Assembly (NCBI GenBank): GCA_012034595.1
Contig: JAAUPE010000064.1
Location: forward strand, 1-37,914
Reading direction: 5' to 3'
Length of the DNA stretch: 37,914 nt
From: Calothrix sp. CSU_2_0
Lineage (GTDB): Bacteria; Cyanobacteriota; Cyanobacteriia; Cyanobacteriales; Nostocaceae
This document shows, one piece after another, positions 15,898 through 24,211 of this stretch. The position numbers and the translations under genes were made by a program. The notes beneath the pieces are model-generated. The model had not been told where the DNA came from and made no database searches. It saw only the letters and a list, made by a program, of their open reading frames with translations. The first letter of the stretch is position 1; every line of letters begins with the position of its first letter.

Positions 15898-15951
15898 GGA
15901 ATAGGGAATAGGGAATAGGGAATAGGGCATAGGGCATAGGGTATGGGGCAT
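15891..15951. repeat. Heptanucleotide tandem repeat (GGAATAG / GGCATAG)
   Basis: About eight 7-base units, first GGAATAG and then GGCATAG, beginning with the last codons of the DUF309 gene, whose TAG stop is part of a unit. Related complementary stretches (CCCCATTCCCC) follow at about 16004-16037. Confidence 0.9.
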
Positions 15952-16295
15952 AGCAATAAATAAAGACAGATTACTGCGAAGCTTATATCTTTATCTTTAT
16001 CCAATGCCCCATTCCCCATTCGCAATCCCCCATTCCCCAATTTAAGAAACATCAAGGCAAGACAAAGCGTCAATAGTTGCGTTAGGGGCAGTTAATTTTA
16101 TGATGATTGCAGCCAGAATCAGCTTGTGCAGGTTCTGTAGTTTTTTTCATTTGTAGCAAATACCTGTAGACTATAACCATTTGGCGACTTAGAGTGCAGT
16201 GTTTCTAACAAGCATTGCCTAATGTGTCGCGAGTGCCTGGATATACTACTAAAAGTAACTAGAATAAAAACCAAAACTATAATTCCCGAATCTTT
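15898..16295. other. Intergenic region between DUF309 and the lptA-like gene
   Basis: Holds the heptamer repeat block in its first 55 bases and partly complementary CCCCATT stretches at about 16004-16037, which could fold back on it. The rest, 16040-16295, has no visible ORF or strong promoter. Confidence 0.5.
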
Positions 16296-16793
16296 ATGTT
16301 CTCCGCTAATAAAATTTTCCCAGGCTTGATGCGTAATTTAGGTTTAGGTTTAGGTTTAAGTTTAGGTTTCGGCTTACCTGTTGTTGTCGGTATAATGTCG
16401 CCAAATCGTCTGCAACCAGCCATAGCTCAAACTGCTGCACAACGAAGTCCGATCCAGATTACAGCAGATATTCAAGAATATGATGCCAAATCGCAGGTTG
16501 CGATCGCACGCGGGAATGTGCAAATGCTTTATACTTCTCGCGGAATTAAAGCAACCGCAACCCAAGCTCAATTTTTTAGTCGCGAACGTCAAATAGTCCT
16601 AAGTGGGAATGTCTATATTTTGCAACAAGGTGGCAACAGCATTCGCGGCGAACGGGTAATATATTTAATTGACTCTGGGAGATTCATAGCCCAACCTCAA
16701 AGTGGTCGTCAAGTGGAATCAATTTATATTATTGAAGAAACTCAAAACAACCCTGCATCTGCACCAAAAACGCCCCCTTTGAAACGTAAATAA
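16296..16793 (+). CDS. LptA/OstA-like periplasmic lipopolysaccharide transport protein
   Basis: A 165-residue exported protein. The signal peptide is odd: its core is a Gly/Leu run coded by hexamer repeats (16337-16372), with a likely cleavage near AIAQT at about residue 45. The mature part is an OstA/LptA beta-jellyroll: PIQITADIQEYDAKSQVAIARGNVQ, then GIKATATQAQFFSRERQIVLSGNVYI, and RGERVIYLIDSGRF. LptA bridges the periplasm and carries LPS to the outer membrane. An LptB-like ATPase gene begins 84 bases downstream and an LptF/G-like permease follows, which supports the role. The C-terminus is Pro/Lys-rich. Confidence 0.88.
   Translation: MFSANKIFPGLMRNLGLGLGLSLGFGLPVVVGIMSPNRLQPAIAQTAAQRSPIQITADIQEYDAKSQVAIARGNVQMLYTSRGIKATATQAQFFSRERQIVLSGNVYILQQGGNSIRGERVIYLIDSGRFIAQPQSGRQVESIYIIEETQNNPASAPKTPPLKRK
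16337..16372 (+). repeat. Six hexamer repeats coding for the signal-peptide core
   Basis: Units TTTAGG (x3), TTTAAG, TTTAGG, TTTCGG. They code for alternating Leu/Gly-type residues in the hydrophobic core of the signal peptide of the LptA-like protein. Unit length is a multiple of three. Confidence 0.8.
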
Positions 16794-16877
16794 ATGGTTA
16801 TGTTAGGGTTTCTACAGACGCGATTTTCCTCGTCTCTCGACTAAAAAGCACTAAATATTGACGATGAGGTGCAAATT

Positions 16878-17606
16878 GTGAGAATTGTTTTAGAGAATAT
16901 CCATAAATCCTATGGCAAACGAGTTATTGTCAACCGTGTCAATATCTCCGTTGCCCAAGGTGAAGTAGTTGGGTTGCTAGGACCAAATGGAGCAGGTAAA
17001 ACCACCACATTTTATATTGCAACGGGCTTAGAAAAACCCAATCAGGGTAAAGTCTGGCTCGATAGTATGGATATTACCGGATTACCAATGCACAAACGGG
17101 CACGATTGGGAATTGGCTATTTAGCGCAAGAAGCAAGTGTTTTTCGCCAATTGTCGGTACGGGATAACATTCTTTTAGTATTAGAACAAACCAATGTACC
17201 GCGTTGGGAATGGGAAATACGGATGAATAACTTGCTGCGAGAATTCCGATTAGATAAAGTCGCAAATAGTAAAGGAATACAGCTTTCTGGGGGAGAACGT
17301 CGCAGAACTGAGCTAGCACGTGCTTTAGCTGCGGGGCAAGAAGGACCAAAATTTTTACTCCTCGATGAACCATTTGCAGGAGTCGATCCGATCGCAGTTG
17401 CCGAAATTCAAGAAATTGTCGCCAAATTACGCGATCGTAATATGGGTATTCTCATTACAGACCACAACGTTCGCGAAACCCTCGCTATTACCGATCGCGC
17501 TTACATTATGCGTGAAGGGCAAATTCTAGCTTCTGGCACATCTGAAGAACTATATAACAATCCTCTTGTCAGACAATATTATTTGGGTGATAATTTCCAA
17601 GCTTAA
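16878..17606 (+). CDS. lptB: LPS export ABC transporter ATP-binding protein
   Basis: An ABC ATPase of about 242 residues that hydrolyses ATP to extract lipopolysaccharide from the inner membrane with LptF/LptG. Motifs: Walker A LLGPNGAGKTT, the Q-loop LAQEASVFR, signature LSGGERRR, Walker B FLLLDEPFAGVDP and H-loop ITDHNVRE. The segment PNGAGKTTTFYIATGL and the absence of other domains fit LptB. I prefer the GTG at 16878 (begins RIVLENIHKSYGKR), with GAGG eight bases upstream; an in-frame GTG at 16869 adds three residues. It lies between an LptA-like and an LptF/G-like gene in the usual order. Confidence 0.93.
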   Translation: MRIVLENIHKSYGKRVIVNRVNISVAQGEVVGLLGPNGAGKTTTFYIATGLEKPNQGKVWLDSMDITGLPMHKRARLGIGYLAQEASVFRQLSVRDNILLVLEQTNVPRWEWEIRMNNLLREFRLDKVANSKGIQLSGGERRRTELARALAAGQEGPKFLLLDEPFAGVDPIAVAEIQEIVAKLRDRNMGILITDHNVRETLAITDRAYIMREGQILASGTSEELYNNPLVRQYYLGDNFQA

Positions 17607-17883
17607 ATCCAAGCTTAAATCCCATCTGGAATTTTTAATCACTATATCCACCTTAGTTACTATAAACACCGCAAAGTAGCGGCTGTGAAGGCTAAAATTT
17701 ACACAATTAATAATCTGAACGTAAAATTGAAATTAGACCGTCTTTTTTACTTGTATTAATTTAAATCAATTTAGTACTGATGAATTGATACTCACTAACT
17801 AATTTATACCGATTAAAATAAATTATTTTCCATAGCCTTATTCCCTATTTACTCTGGGTTGCAGTTTTCTTAGAAGTTACATT

Positions 17884-19074
17884 ATGATGGCATCAAAAAA
17901 GCTCAAATCATCGTTTTACAGCATCGGCGCATTACTACCTTTCTCGACAATGGATCGGTATCTTGCTAGCCAACTAATTACACCTTTTTTGTTTGGAGTC
18001 GGACTTTTTTCGTCAATTAGTGTAACTGTTGATGCTGCATTTGATTTAATGCGAAAAATCGTCGAATCTGGTTTACCAGCCAGCACAGCACTTCAGGTTT
18101 TCTTATTAAGAATGCCCGAATTTATTGTTTTAGCTTTCCCAATGTCTATACTTCTTGCAACATTGATGACATATAGTCGTCTTTCCAGCGAGAGCGAATT
18201 AGTCGCCTTAAGAGGTTGTGGAGTCAGCATTTATCGCATCGCAATTACTGCGGTATTAATGAGCTTTATTGTCACAATAATTGCCTTTGTATTTAACGAC
18301 CAAGTTGCACCTGCTGCTAAATACCAATCCACTCAAATTCTCGAACAAGCATTAAAATCTGATACACCTTCTTTCAAGAAGGATAATATTATTTACCCTG
18401 AATATAAAACTTTAAGAACAAAGGAAAATGGGAAAGTAAAAAAAGAAAAAATATTATCGCGACTATTTTATGCCGACCAATTTGATGGTAGACAAATGAA
18501 AGGTCTAACAATTATTGACCGTTCAACAGAAGGTTTAAATCAAATTGTAGTTTCCGAATCTGGGGAATGGAACGTCAAAGAAAATGTCTGGGACTTTTAT
18601 AACGGCACAAGTTATCTTGTTGGTGCTGACCGTTCTTATAATAATATCTTCCGATTTAAACACCAAAAAATAGAATTACCCCGTACCCCATTAAGCTTAG
18701 TCGAACAAAGCCGCGATTACGGAGAAATGAATATAGCTCAAGCACTCGAACAATTAGAATTAGAACGTCTTGCAGGTGATGAGCAAAAAATTCGTAAGCT
18801 CAAAGTCCGAATCCAGCAAAAATTTTCAGTCCCCTTTATTTGCGTCGTATTTGGTTTAGTTGGTTCGGCAATGGGAACCATCCCCCAACGTACAGGTAGG
18901 GGTACAAGTTTTGGTGTGAGTGTAATTATTATTTTTACTTTTTATTTAGTGATGTCTATCGCTAGTGCATTAGGAATTGCTGGTGTCATTTCACCATTTT
19001 TAGCTGCTTGGTTGCCTAATTTTATTGGTCTGGGAGTTGGTATCTTTTTATTGGTACGAGTCTCCCAAAAGTAG
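17884..19074 (+). CDS. LptF/LptG (YjgP/YjgQ) family permease
   Basis: A 396-residue inner-membrane permease. About three helices lie in the N-terminal half (about 28-50, 68-95, 110-135), then a large periplasmic beta-jellyroll (about 140-300) and three C-terminal helices (about 315-395). DRYLASQLITPFLFGVG and the conserved ESELVALRGCGVS motif, which couples to the ATPase, mark the family. Cyanobacteria often have a single LptF/G-like subunit that would act as a homodimer; that is inference. It lies 277 bases after lptB, so it may have its own promoter. No stop or frame problem is seen. Confidence 0.92.
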   Translation: MMASKKLKSSFYSIGALLPFSTMDRYLASQLITPFLFGVGLFSSISVTVDAAFDLMRKIVESGLPASTALQVFLLRMPEFIVLAFPMSILLATLMTYSRLSSESELVALRGCGVSIYRIAITAVLMSFIVTIIAFVFNDQVAPAAKYQSTQILEQALKSDTPSFKKDNIIYPEYKTLRTKENGKVKKEKILSRLFYADQFDGRQMKGLTIIDRSTEGLNQIVVSESGEWNVKENVWDFYNGTSYLVGADRSYNNIFRFKHQKIELPRTPLSLVEQSRDYGEMNIAQALEQLELERLAGDEQKIRKLKVRIQQKFSVPFICVVFGLVGSAMGTIPQRTGRGTSFGVSVIIIFTFYLVMSIASALGIAGVISPFLAAWLPNFIGLGVGIFLLVRVSQK

Positions 19075-19192
19075 AGATTTGGTTAGAGAATGTTTTAAAA
19101 GCCGATTTTTAGACATTTTCTAGAGATTCGCGATCGCTTGATTATAAACCTTAGATAACGTACCCATTCCCCTTTTTCTCAGAGAAAACAGT

Positions 19193-19957
19193 ATGGTACA
19201 ACAACTGCAACCCGAAAATATATCAAAAGTCGATATCATCTACCCCGATAGCGACGGACAACCAATGGCAGATAATACGAAGCAATTTCGCTGGATAGTT
19301 ACGATTAAAGAGAATTTAGAAATATTATTCGCATCACGGAATGATGTATTTGTCGCTGGGGATTTGCTCTGGTATCCCCTTCAAGGTGATAATAAGGTTC
19401 GTCAAGCACCTGATGTATTAGTTGTCTTTGGTAGACCAAAAGGTGACAGAGGTTCTTATCAGCAATGGCAAGAAAATAATATTCCTGTGCAAGTGGTTTT
19501 TGAGATATTATCTCCTGGGAATACGCTCAAAGAAATGGCAAAAAAATTAAAATTTTACGAGCATTATGGAGTAGAAGAATATTATATTTACGACCCAGAT
19601 AAAATTGATTTTACTGGTTATTTGCGTTCTGGGGAAAGTTTAGAAGTCATTGAAGAAATTAGTAATTGGGTAAGTCCACTTTTAGGAATACGTTTTGATT
19701 TGACACCAAATACTTTAGAAATTTACTATCCTGATAGACGAAAATTTCTCAGTTCCGTGGAAATTGATGCATTACGACAACAGGAATTTCAACGTGCTGA
19801 ACAGGAATTTCAACGTGCTGAACAAGAATCTCAACGTGCTGAACAGGAATGTCAGCAAAAAGAGGAAGCACTTCAGCAATTAGAAGCAGAACAACAACGC
19901 TATCAGGAATTGTTAGCACGATTGCAAGCTAAGGGAATTAATCCAAATAGTTTCTAA
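19193..19957 (+). CDS. Uma2 family (DUF820) putative endonuclease with coiled-coil tail
   Basis: A 254-residue protein. The Uma2/DUF820 domain (about 25-185) belongs to the PD-(D/E)xK nuclease superfamily; visible motifs are QAPDVLVVFG (Asp of the active site), VQVVFEILSP (Glu) and KLKFYEHYGVEEYYIYDPD. Cyanobacterial genomes hold dozens of these, and their real function is unknown. The C-terminus (about 190-250) is a coiled coil with three 7-residue repeats of the type QEFQRAE, coded by 21-base repeats. The gene seems monocistronic; a perfect 15-bp hairpin follows at 20048-20092. Confidence 0.88.
   Translation: MVQQLQPENISKVDIIYPDSDGQPMADNTKQFRWIVTIKENLEILFASRNDVFVAGDLLWYPLQGDNKVRQAPDVLVVFGRPKGDRGSYQQWQENNIPVQVVFEILSPGNTLKEMAKKLKFYEHYGVEEYYIYDPDKIDFTGYLRSGESLEVIEEISNWVSPLLGIRFDLTPNTLEIYYPDRRKFLSSVEIDALRQQEFQRAEQEFQRAEQESQRAEQECQQKEEALQQLEAEQQRYQELLARLQAKGINPNSF
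19781..19843 (+). repeat. Three 21-bp tandem repeats in the Uma2 gene
   Basis: Units of 21 bases beginning CAGGAATTTCAACGTGC, two identical and the third with two changes, plus a degenerate partial fourth. Each codes one coiled-coil heptad (QEFQRAE), so copy number changes lengthen the coil by exact heptads. Confidence 0.9.
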
Positions 19958-20047
19958 AATTAGAATCTAACCGTAGCATTCCTAAGTCATTTGTGAAAAT
20001 TTAAAAACTGGGTTTCTGGACACCGTAATTTTTTTAGTTGACAAATA

Positions 20048-20092
20048 AAACCGTCGTAGAGAAGTGGCAATGCAACCTCTCTACGACGGTTT
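20048..20092. terminator. Long perfect hairpin after the Uma2 gene
   Basis: 15-bp perfect arms AAACCGTCGTAGAGA and TCTCTACGACGGTTT around a 15-base loop. The core GTAGAGA...TGCAACCTCTCTAC is a dispersed cyanobacterial hairpin repeat. It lies 91 bases after the Uma2 stop and may act as a terminator. Confidence 0.6.
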
Positions 20093-20181
20093 GATCTATT
20101 AAAGCTGAAAAAAGTATAAACAAGACTTAACCTATTATTAAGCTCGGTTGAATACAGTAGAAGCAAGTTTCTTTTATTTGT

Positions 20182-21683
20182 ATGACTCTGTGTGTTAACC
20201 CTGATTGTAAACAGTCGAATAATACCGATGATGCACAATATTGCACGAGTTGCAATAGTAAACTAAAATTACTCGAAAGATATCGACCAATTAAATTGAT
20301 TGGTAAGGGTGGATTTGGACGCACATTTTTAGCGATTGATGAACATAAACCAGCTAAACCTTATTGTGCCGTTAAACAATTAAATTTTATCGTGCGATCG
20401 CTGAAGAAATTAATAAACCAGTTCAGTTATTTGAACAAGAAGCAGTTTTATTGGAAGCATTGGGGAATCACCCACAAATTCCTGCACTTTTAGCATTTTT
20501 TACGCAAGATGAACGATTATATATTGTTCAAGAATTTATTCAGGGTGTGACATTAGAGCGAGAGTTGTTGGAGCAGGGTACATTTGATGAAACTAAAATT
20601 AGACAACTGCTCTATGATGTATTAACTATTCTAAAATTTGTCCATAAAGAAAAGGTTCTCCATCGTGATATCAAACCGCCAAATATTATTATTCGAGAAA
20701 AAGACAAAAAACCTGTTTTGATTGATTTTGGTGTTGCTAAAATCTTGCAGGATGAGAGCTTTATCGAGCAAGCAACTGCATTGGGTACGTTTTATTATGC
20801 TGCACCGGAACAATTTAGAGGGGCTGTTTTTCCTGCCAGCGATTTATATAGCTTGGGTGTTACTTGTGTTTATTTGATGACAGGTAAAAGCCAGATTCAA
20901 GAAATGTATGATGCTCAAAATTTGAGTTGGATATGGCACCAGTTTGTTCCTAAAAATATTGTCTTTAGTGATGGTTTGAAACAAATTTTAGATAAGTTAT
21001 TAGAATTTCAACCGCGACAACGTTATCAATCAGCTACAGAAGTTTTACAAGCATTGGAATCGCTATCATCTCCGGTATTGGAGACTGAAATCATCGATCC
21101 ATTAGCAATAAAAGCAAATATTACAAACCTAACTATTCCAGCTTCTGTTAATCCTGAAATTAATTCTTTAAATAATCAAATTAATCTTAATTCGGTAACT
21201 AATAATAACACAAGTTCAACTTCGCGATTGGGAGTTTACTATATCAAACTCGAACTACTGCTAGAAGCACAAAAATGCAAAGAAGCAGACTTGGAAACTT
21301 GGAAAATCCTATGCATGTCTTTAGGGAAGCCGACGGGAGCACCAATTGCGAGTGGTGAGGTGAATTTAATTCCTTGCGAAGTATTACTTAAAATAGATAA
21401 TATTTGGACTATCGCTAGCAGTAATCGATTTGGTTTTAGCATTCAAAGCAAAATATTTGAGAGTGTTGCAAAAGACTATGTTGCTTTTTGCGATCGCGTA
21501 AAATGGCAAAGTTATAATTCTGCTTCTTATCATGAAAGTTTAAATTTCAGTAAAAATGCAGTTATGGGACATTTACCTTCACGGATTTGGGCTGAGGGTG
21601 ATAAATTTTGGCGACATTTAACTGTGATTAATTCTAAGTTTTCACAGTGCAATCTCCAATCTAAAACTATATCTAAGATATAA
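20182..21683 (+). pseudogene. Ser/Thr protein kinase with zinc ribbon and GUN4 domain, split by a frameshift
   Basis: Two frames code one protein. Frame 1 (20182 to about 20395): a four-Cys zinc ribbon (C4, C9, C21, C24), then the kinase start with the glycine loop GKGGFGRTF and the VAIK-type lysine in YCAVKQ. From about 20400, one base back, frame 2 continues with AEEINKPVQLFEQEAVLLEALG and holds HRDIKPPN (catalytic loop), DFGVAK and the rest of the kinase to 21683. After a polar linker, the last 150 residues match GUN4: LLLEAQKCKEADLETW, RFGFSIQSKIFES, FSKNAVMGHLPSRIW. GUN4 domains bind porphyrins or bilins. One base is probably missing near the GCGATCGC at 20392-20402. The coiled-coil/binding-protein gene starts 22 bases downstream. 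Confidence 0.85.
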
Positions 21684-21705
21684 CTCAGTTTGCAAAAATT
21701 ATTTA

Positions 21706-22790
21706 ATGTCAAAAATACTAATTATGAAAAAAAGTAAGACATCTCTCAAAAATGTACAATCTGCTTTAGAAGTCGCAAGAAAGAATTACGAAATAAAACT
21801 TGGAGAATTAAATCAACTCGAACAACAAGCCGAAATTGCTCAAACTTCAGGAAATGAAGCGATAGCAAGAGAATTAATGAAAAAAGCTATTGAAGTTGAG
21901 CAACAATTATCACAATTGGATGCTGAAATTAAAGATTTAGTTAAAATTATTACCGCAAAACCTGAAAAGAATAGTTCACCAATTTTATTTTTAATTCCCC
22001 TAGCGCTAATTTTAGCTGGTGGTATTTACTTAGCTTTCTTTCAACCAAAAACCCAAACTAGTTTTCAAACAAATTGTTTACCATCCGGTACAAAATTGCG
22101 AATCATGGTGCTACGAGCATGGCACAAATCAATGCCAAATTTAAAGATTTAATTGGGGCAAAATGTGCAGGTACAAGTCTAGAAATAACAGCTAATGGTA
22201 CGGATGTAGGAATCGAACAACTTATTGCTGGTAAAGTTGATATTGCGGCTGTATCTCGTCCATTAACAGCAGCAGAACAAGCACAAGGATTAGTAGGAAC
22301 CTTTGTGAAAGCAGATGCGATCGCGATTATGGTTAGCAAAGAAAATCCATTCCAACTAGGACTAACTACTAGCCAACTTGCAGATATTTTTAAAGGTAAT
22401 ATTAGCAATTGGTCGGCAGTTGGTGGTCAACCTGGAACTATTCGTGTAATTAATAGATCTCCATTAAGTGGAACCCATGATGCATTCCAAGAATTAATCT
22501 TAAAAAATGCCCAATTCGGAACTAATTCTAACATTAAGACATACCCAACAGACGAAACAACACCAATTATTCAAAAACTGAAAGCTGACGGGATAAGCTA
22601 TGCTAGTTACGCTCAAGCTAAAGAACAAAAAAGTATAAATATAGTTCCTATTGATGGTTTAAAACCTGATTCTCCCCAGTACCCCCACAAAAGACAATTA
22701 TTCTATGTTTACAAGCAACCAATAACTCCTATGGTGAAGTCATTTTTGGATTTTCTCAACTCAAGTGATGGACAGGAAGCAATTAATTAA
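21706..22790 (+). pseudogene. Coiled-coil plus membrane helix plus phosphate-binding-like protein, split by a frameshift
   Basis: Frame 1 codes a helical hairpin (about residues 17-82), a membrane helix (about 92-112) and the start of a periplasmic domain to LPSGTKLRI (about 22104). The next frame, one base back, continues DGATSMAQINAKFKDL and codes a PstS-like type 2 binding domain to 22790, with KVDIAAVSRPLT, DIFKGNISNWSAVGG and INRSPLSGTHDAF. The neighbour at 24212 reads RIDGSTSM at the matching point, so the break is one lost G in ATCGATGG. The helical part resembles residues 64-126 of the gene at 23457, and the binding domain resembles that of 24212. So this is a fusion of modules that also occur separately next door. 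It sits 22 bases after the kinase gene. Confidence 0.8.
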
Positions 22791-23456
22791 AATTAAGTTA
22801 AAAATTCGGAATATAAACAATAGAGTGGGAACTCGAAAAAATTAATTCTTTTCATTAGTTATAAATCCTATATATAGCAATCCTAAATAAGTTGTCAAAA
22901 TCTCTCTCTGTTATTATCTTGGTGTCCTCCCTGTCTACCCTACGGGTAAGCGTGTTAGTGATTTATGAAAGTAGGCAAAGTGCCTATGGTGGTTTATTTA
23001 TTCAATATTTTTACAAATGATTTAGGACTGCTATAGCAATCTTAAAACCTAAGTGAAAACTAAAGTTAGTCGATACTCTCCTGCAATTAGGCTGTTGATT
23101 TTGATATTTCTTGACATGCTTGTAGTCTGCCCGCAGTACTTACAATCCAATTACCGACTGCTCTAATAAGTTGGTAATCTCAATCTGACGATTTGTACAA
23201 CGAGTCATACATAATTTTTATTTCATTTAATTTGATGTAATTGTATCGGCTGAATCTAGATAAAAATTGCTTATTCAATATATTTTACTTGAGTTACAGA
23301 TTCTAGTCCAAAAAAATTGATTTAGAGGTTTTAGAGGTTGTTAAACTTCTGAATTTTAACTTCTAAATTCTAACTTCTAGCTCCTGACTTCGGAATTTTG
23401 CGATATTTCGGCTGAATAATTGATTCAAATACTAATAGACATTTTAGGTTTATTAA
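22791..23456. other. Intergenic region with a MITE-like element
   Basis: Contains the inverted-repeat element at 22873-23035. The stretch 23040-23220 has short minus-strand frames (for example one starting at 23208) that I could not link to any family. 23345-23395 has heptamer-like TTCTAAC repeats. No gene is supported. Confidence 0.5.
22873..23035. repeat. MITE-like element, 163 bp, 23-bp terminal inverted repeats
   Basis: Left end 22873-22895 (TATAGCAATCCTAAAT...) and right end 23013-23035 match as inverted repeats at 20 of 23 positions. The TA at each end fits the TA target duplication of IS630/Tc1-type transposons. There is no ORF inside, so it would need a transposase from elsewhere. 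Confidence 0.65.
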
Positions 23457-24170
23457 ATGAAGAAACTTCTTTATTGGTTGATGGGTGAAAAAGCCGGAAG
23501 AACTATAGTTGGCAGTTGGAACTGGTTGTGGGGACAGCCAATAGAACAAGGTGGAAAACTTACAGTAGCAATAGCTGAAGAATCTTTGCAATCGATGCAA
23601 GAATCAGTGCAAAAATTGACATCAGCTGTAGCTATGCAAGTTGGTTCTTATGAAAAAGCCAAAAAGAAATATGAAGAAAAAGTTGCAGAATTAAAACGTT
23701 TGGAAGGAACAGCAGCAACCGCACAAAGTATGGGAAATATGGATGCTGCAAGGTTGTCAATGTCAAAAGCGATTCAGATAGAGCAATTGTTACCGCAACT
23801 TGAAGGGCAAGTAAAACAAGCAGAACAGTATGTTAATGCTTCCAAAGATAAGTTAAATCGTGAACGGATGAAGCTCGAACAGTACAAGACTGACATGCAA
23901 AACATGAAAGACTTGGCAGAGATTAACGAAGCATTGGGAACCATAGCCAAAGTCAACAATGAATTTGATATTGGTTCAGCGCGATCGCAATTTGAAGAGG
24001 CAAAAAATGCACTCCAAAATCGCAATTTCCGCGAAAATGCTCTAGCCGAATTATCTGAAAACCCAGCTGAAAAAATTCAAGGTGATATGGATAAAATGCT
24101 TGCTGATGATGAAATTAACCGTCGTTTGCAAATGTTAGAAGCTGACAATCCCAAAAAATTACCTGAATAA
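23457..24170 (+). CDS. PspA/IM30-like coiled-coil protein
   Basis: A 237-residue, almost wholly helical protein with long charged coiled coils (about 55-175) and no true membrane helix; the N-terminus (LLYWLMGEKAGRTIVGSWNWLWGQP) is aromatic and could dip into a membrane. The layout is that of the PspA/Vipp1 (ESCRT-III-like) family, but it lacks a textbook PspA start, so the assignment is tentative. Residues 64-126 (SYEKAKKKYEEKVAEL to the LEGQ region) resemble the helical hairpin of the upstream fusion gene. The binding-protein-like gene begins 42 bases downstream. I infer a membrane-surface scaffold working with these binding-domain proteins. Confidence 0.65.
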   Translation: MKKLLYWLMGEKAGRTIVGSWNWLWGQPIEQGGKLTVAIAEESLQSMQESVQKLTSAVAMQVGSYEKAKKKYEEKVAELKRLEGTAATAQSMGNMDAARLSMSKAIQIEQLLPQLEGQVKQAEQYVNASKDKLNRERMKLEQYKTDMQNMKDLAEINEALGTIAKVNNEFDIGSARSQFEEAKNALQNRNFRENALAELSENPAEKIQGDMDKMLADDEINRRLQMLEADNPKKLPE

Positions 24171-24211
24171 ATCTAGTATTCATCATTATTTAATTAAAGT
24201 AGGAAAATTTT

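Noticed and set aside
15738-16073. Minus-strand ORF rich in CPIPY repeats
   Set aside because: It is the translation of the heptamer repeat block plus the antisense of the DUF309 gene, and it has no ribosome binding site.
20182-21683. Two independent genes (zinc-ribbon kinase fragment and kinase-GUN4) instead of one
   Set aside because: The glycine loop and lysine lie in the first frame and HRD/DFG in the second, and the text AEEINKPVQLFEQEAVLL before the second ATG is typical kinase sequence. One broken gene explains this better.
23040-23220. Possible transposase or gene remnant on the minus strand
   Set aside because: Short frames such as TRCTNRQIEITNLLEQS are visible, but I could not link them to any family with confidence.
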